Notes under the pieces: generated by a model
What the model saw: the letters and a program-made list of their open reading frames with translations, nothing else
The model's database searches: none
Told to the model about the DNA's origin: nothing
Shown here: positions 6,111-6,225 of the stretch, piece by piece
How positions within the stretch are numbered: position 1 is the stretch's first letter
Layout: every line of letters begins with the position of its first letter
Source of the DNA: Actinomycetota bacterium
GTDB taxonomy: Bacteria > Actinomycetota > Thermoleophilia > Gaiellales > Gaiellaceae
Reading direction: 5' to 3'
Assembly (NCBI GenBank): GCA_013812265.1
Contig: JACCTQ010000199.1
Coordinates: 1-6,225 of the forward strand
DNA length: 6,225 bases
Program-made: the position numbers and the translations under genes

Positions 6111-6118
6111 CGGGCCGG

Positions 6119-6225
6119 GTGCGCCTTCTCGCGTCGCTCAGCCTCCTCGTCGCCCTCGCCGGTGCCGGTTGCGGAGGCGACGCCTCCTCCTCGGAAAGCG
6201 TGGTACGAGCATGGTCGAGCGCGGT
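6119..6225 (+). CDS. Lipoprotein, N-terminal fragment (runs off the right edge)
   Basis: 35 complete codons are visible, starting with a GTG at 6119. An in-frame TAG at 6107-6109 and the lack of other start codons before codon 28 fix this start. The residues form a lipoprotein signal: M-R-L-L, a hydrophobic stretch at about 3-14, and C18 followed by Gly-Gly-Asp and a serine-rich linker. The lipobox L-A-G-A-G-C (13-18) is looser than usual, with Gly at -3. After processing the protein would be anchored to the outer face of the membrane. The residues after the linker (ESVVRAWSSA) resemble the first helix of SnoaL/NTF2-like lipoproteins, but this is a weak guess. There is no ribosome binding site, and the -10-like TATAGT lies 8 bases upstream, consistent with leaderless translation. 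It is divergent from the acyl-CoA dehydrogenase. Confidence 0.7.
   Translation, partial: MRLLASLSLLVALAGAGCGGDASSSESVVRAWSSA

Noticed and set aside
1..6225. tRNA, rRNA, CRISPR arrays or a novel defence system.
   Set aside because: No cloverleaf, rRNA-like segment or spaced repeat array was seen, and the genes present are metabolic, signalling and exported proteins.

Overview
The window comes from a high-GC bacterium that is most likely an actinobacterium. GC-rich third codon positions, GTG starts, apparently leaderless genes and the protein sequences all point that way. The style of the secreted protein, acyl-CoA dehydrogenase and sensor kinase suggests the soil class Thermoleophilia (Solirubrobacterales/Gaiellales), but this rests on recognition by eye, not a search.

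Layout from left to right. Positions 1-42 hold the first 14 codons of a minus-strand gene that resembles the start of an IS630-type transposase, with an excellent ribosome binding site. A short non-coding stretch with two small inverted repeats follows. A minus-strand gene at 193-1119 encodes an exported protein of unknown function with four cysteines. Its upstream region (1120-1453) is comparatively AT-rich in the 1270-1440 part. It carries several inverted repeats, including one that would hide the gene's own ribosome binding site.

From 1467 to 6097 four minus-strand genes form a tight cluster, read from right to left: acyl-CoA dehydrogenase, PduO-type cob(I)alamin adenosyltransferase, single-domain response regulator, and a large soluble PAS-PAS-GAF-PAS histidine kinase. 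Two junctions overlap by 4 bases and the third gap is 28 bases, so one transcript is likely. The adenosyltransferase makes the cofactor used by enzymes such as methylmalonyl-CoA mutase, and the dehydrogenase feeds acyl-CoA breakdown, so those two genes plausibly share a metabolic theme. The last two form a phosphorelay pair with no DNA-binding output. A 9-bp hairpin closes the cluster, with the kinase stop codon in its loop.

At 6119 a plus-strand lipoprotein gene begins divergently and runs off the window. Both divergent genes start with GTG, lack a ribosome binding site, and share one near-symmetric TATA core placed where each -10 element would need to be for leaderless transcription. This is the most distinctive regulatory feature seen. 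No rRNA, tRNA, CRISPR array or complete mobile element was seen.
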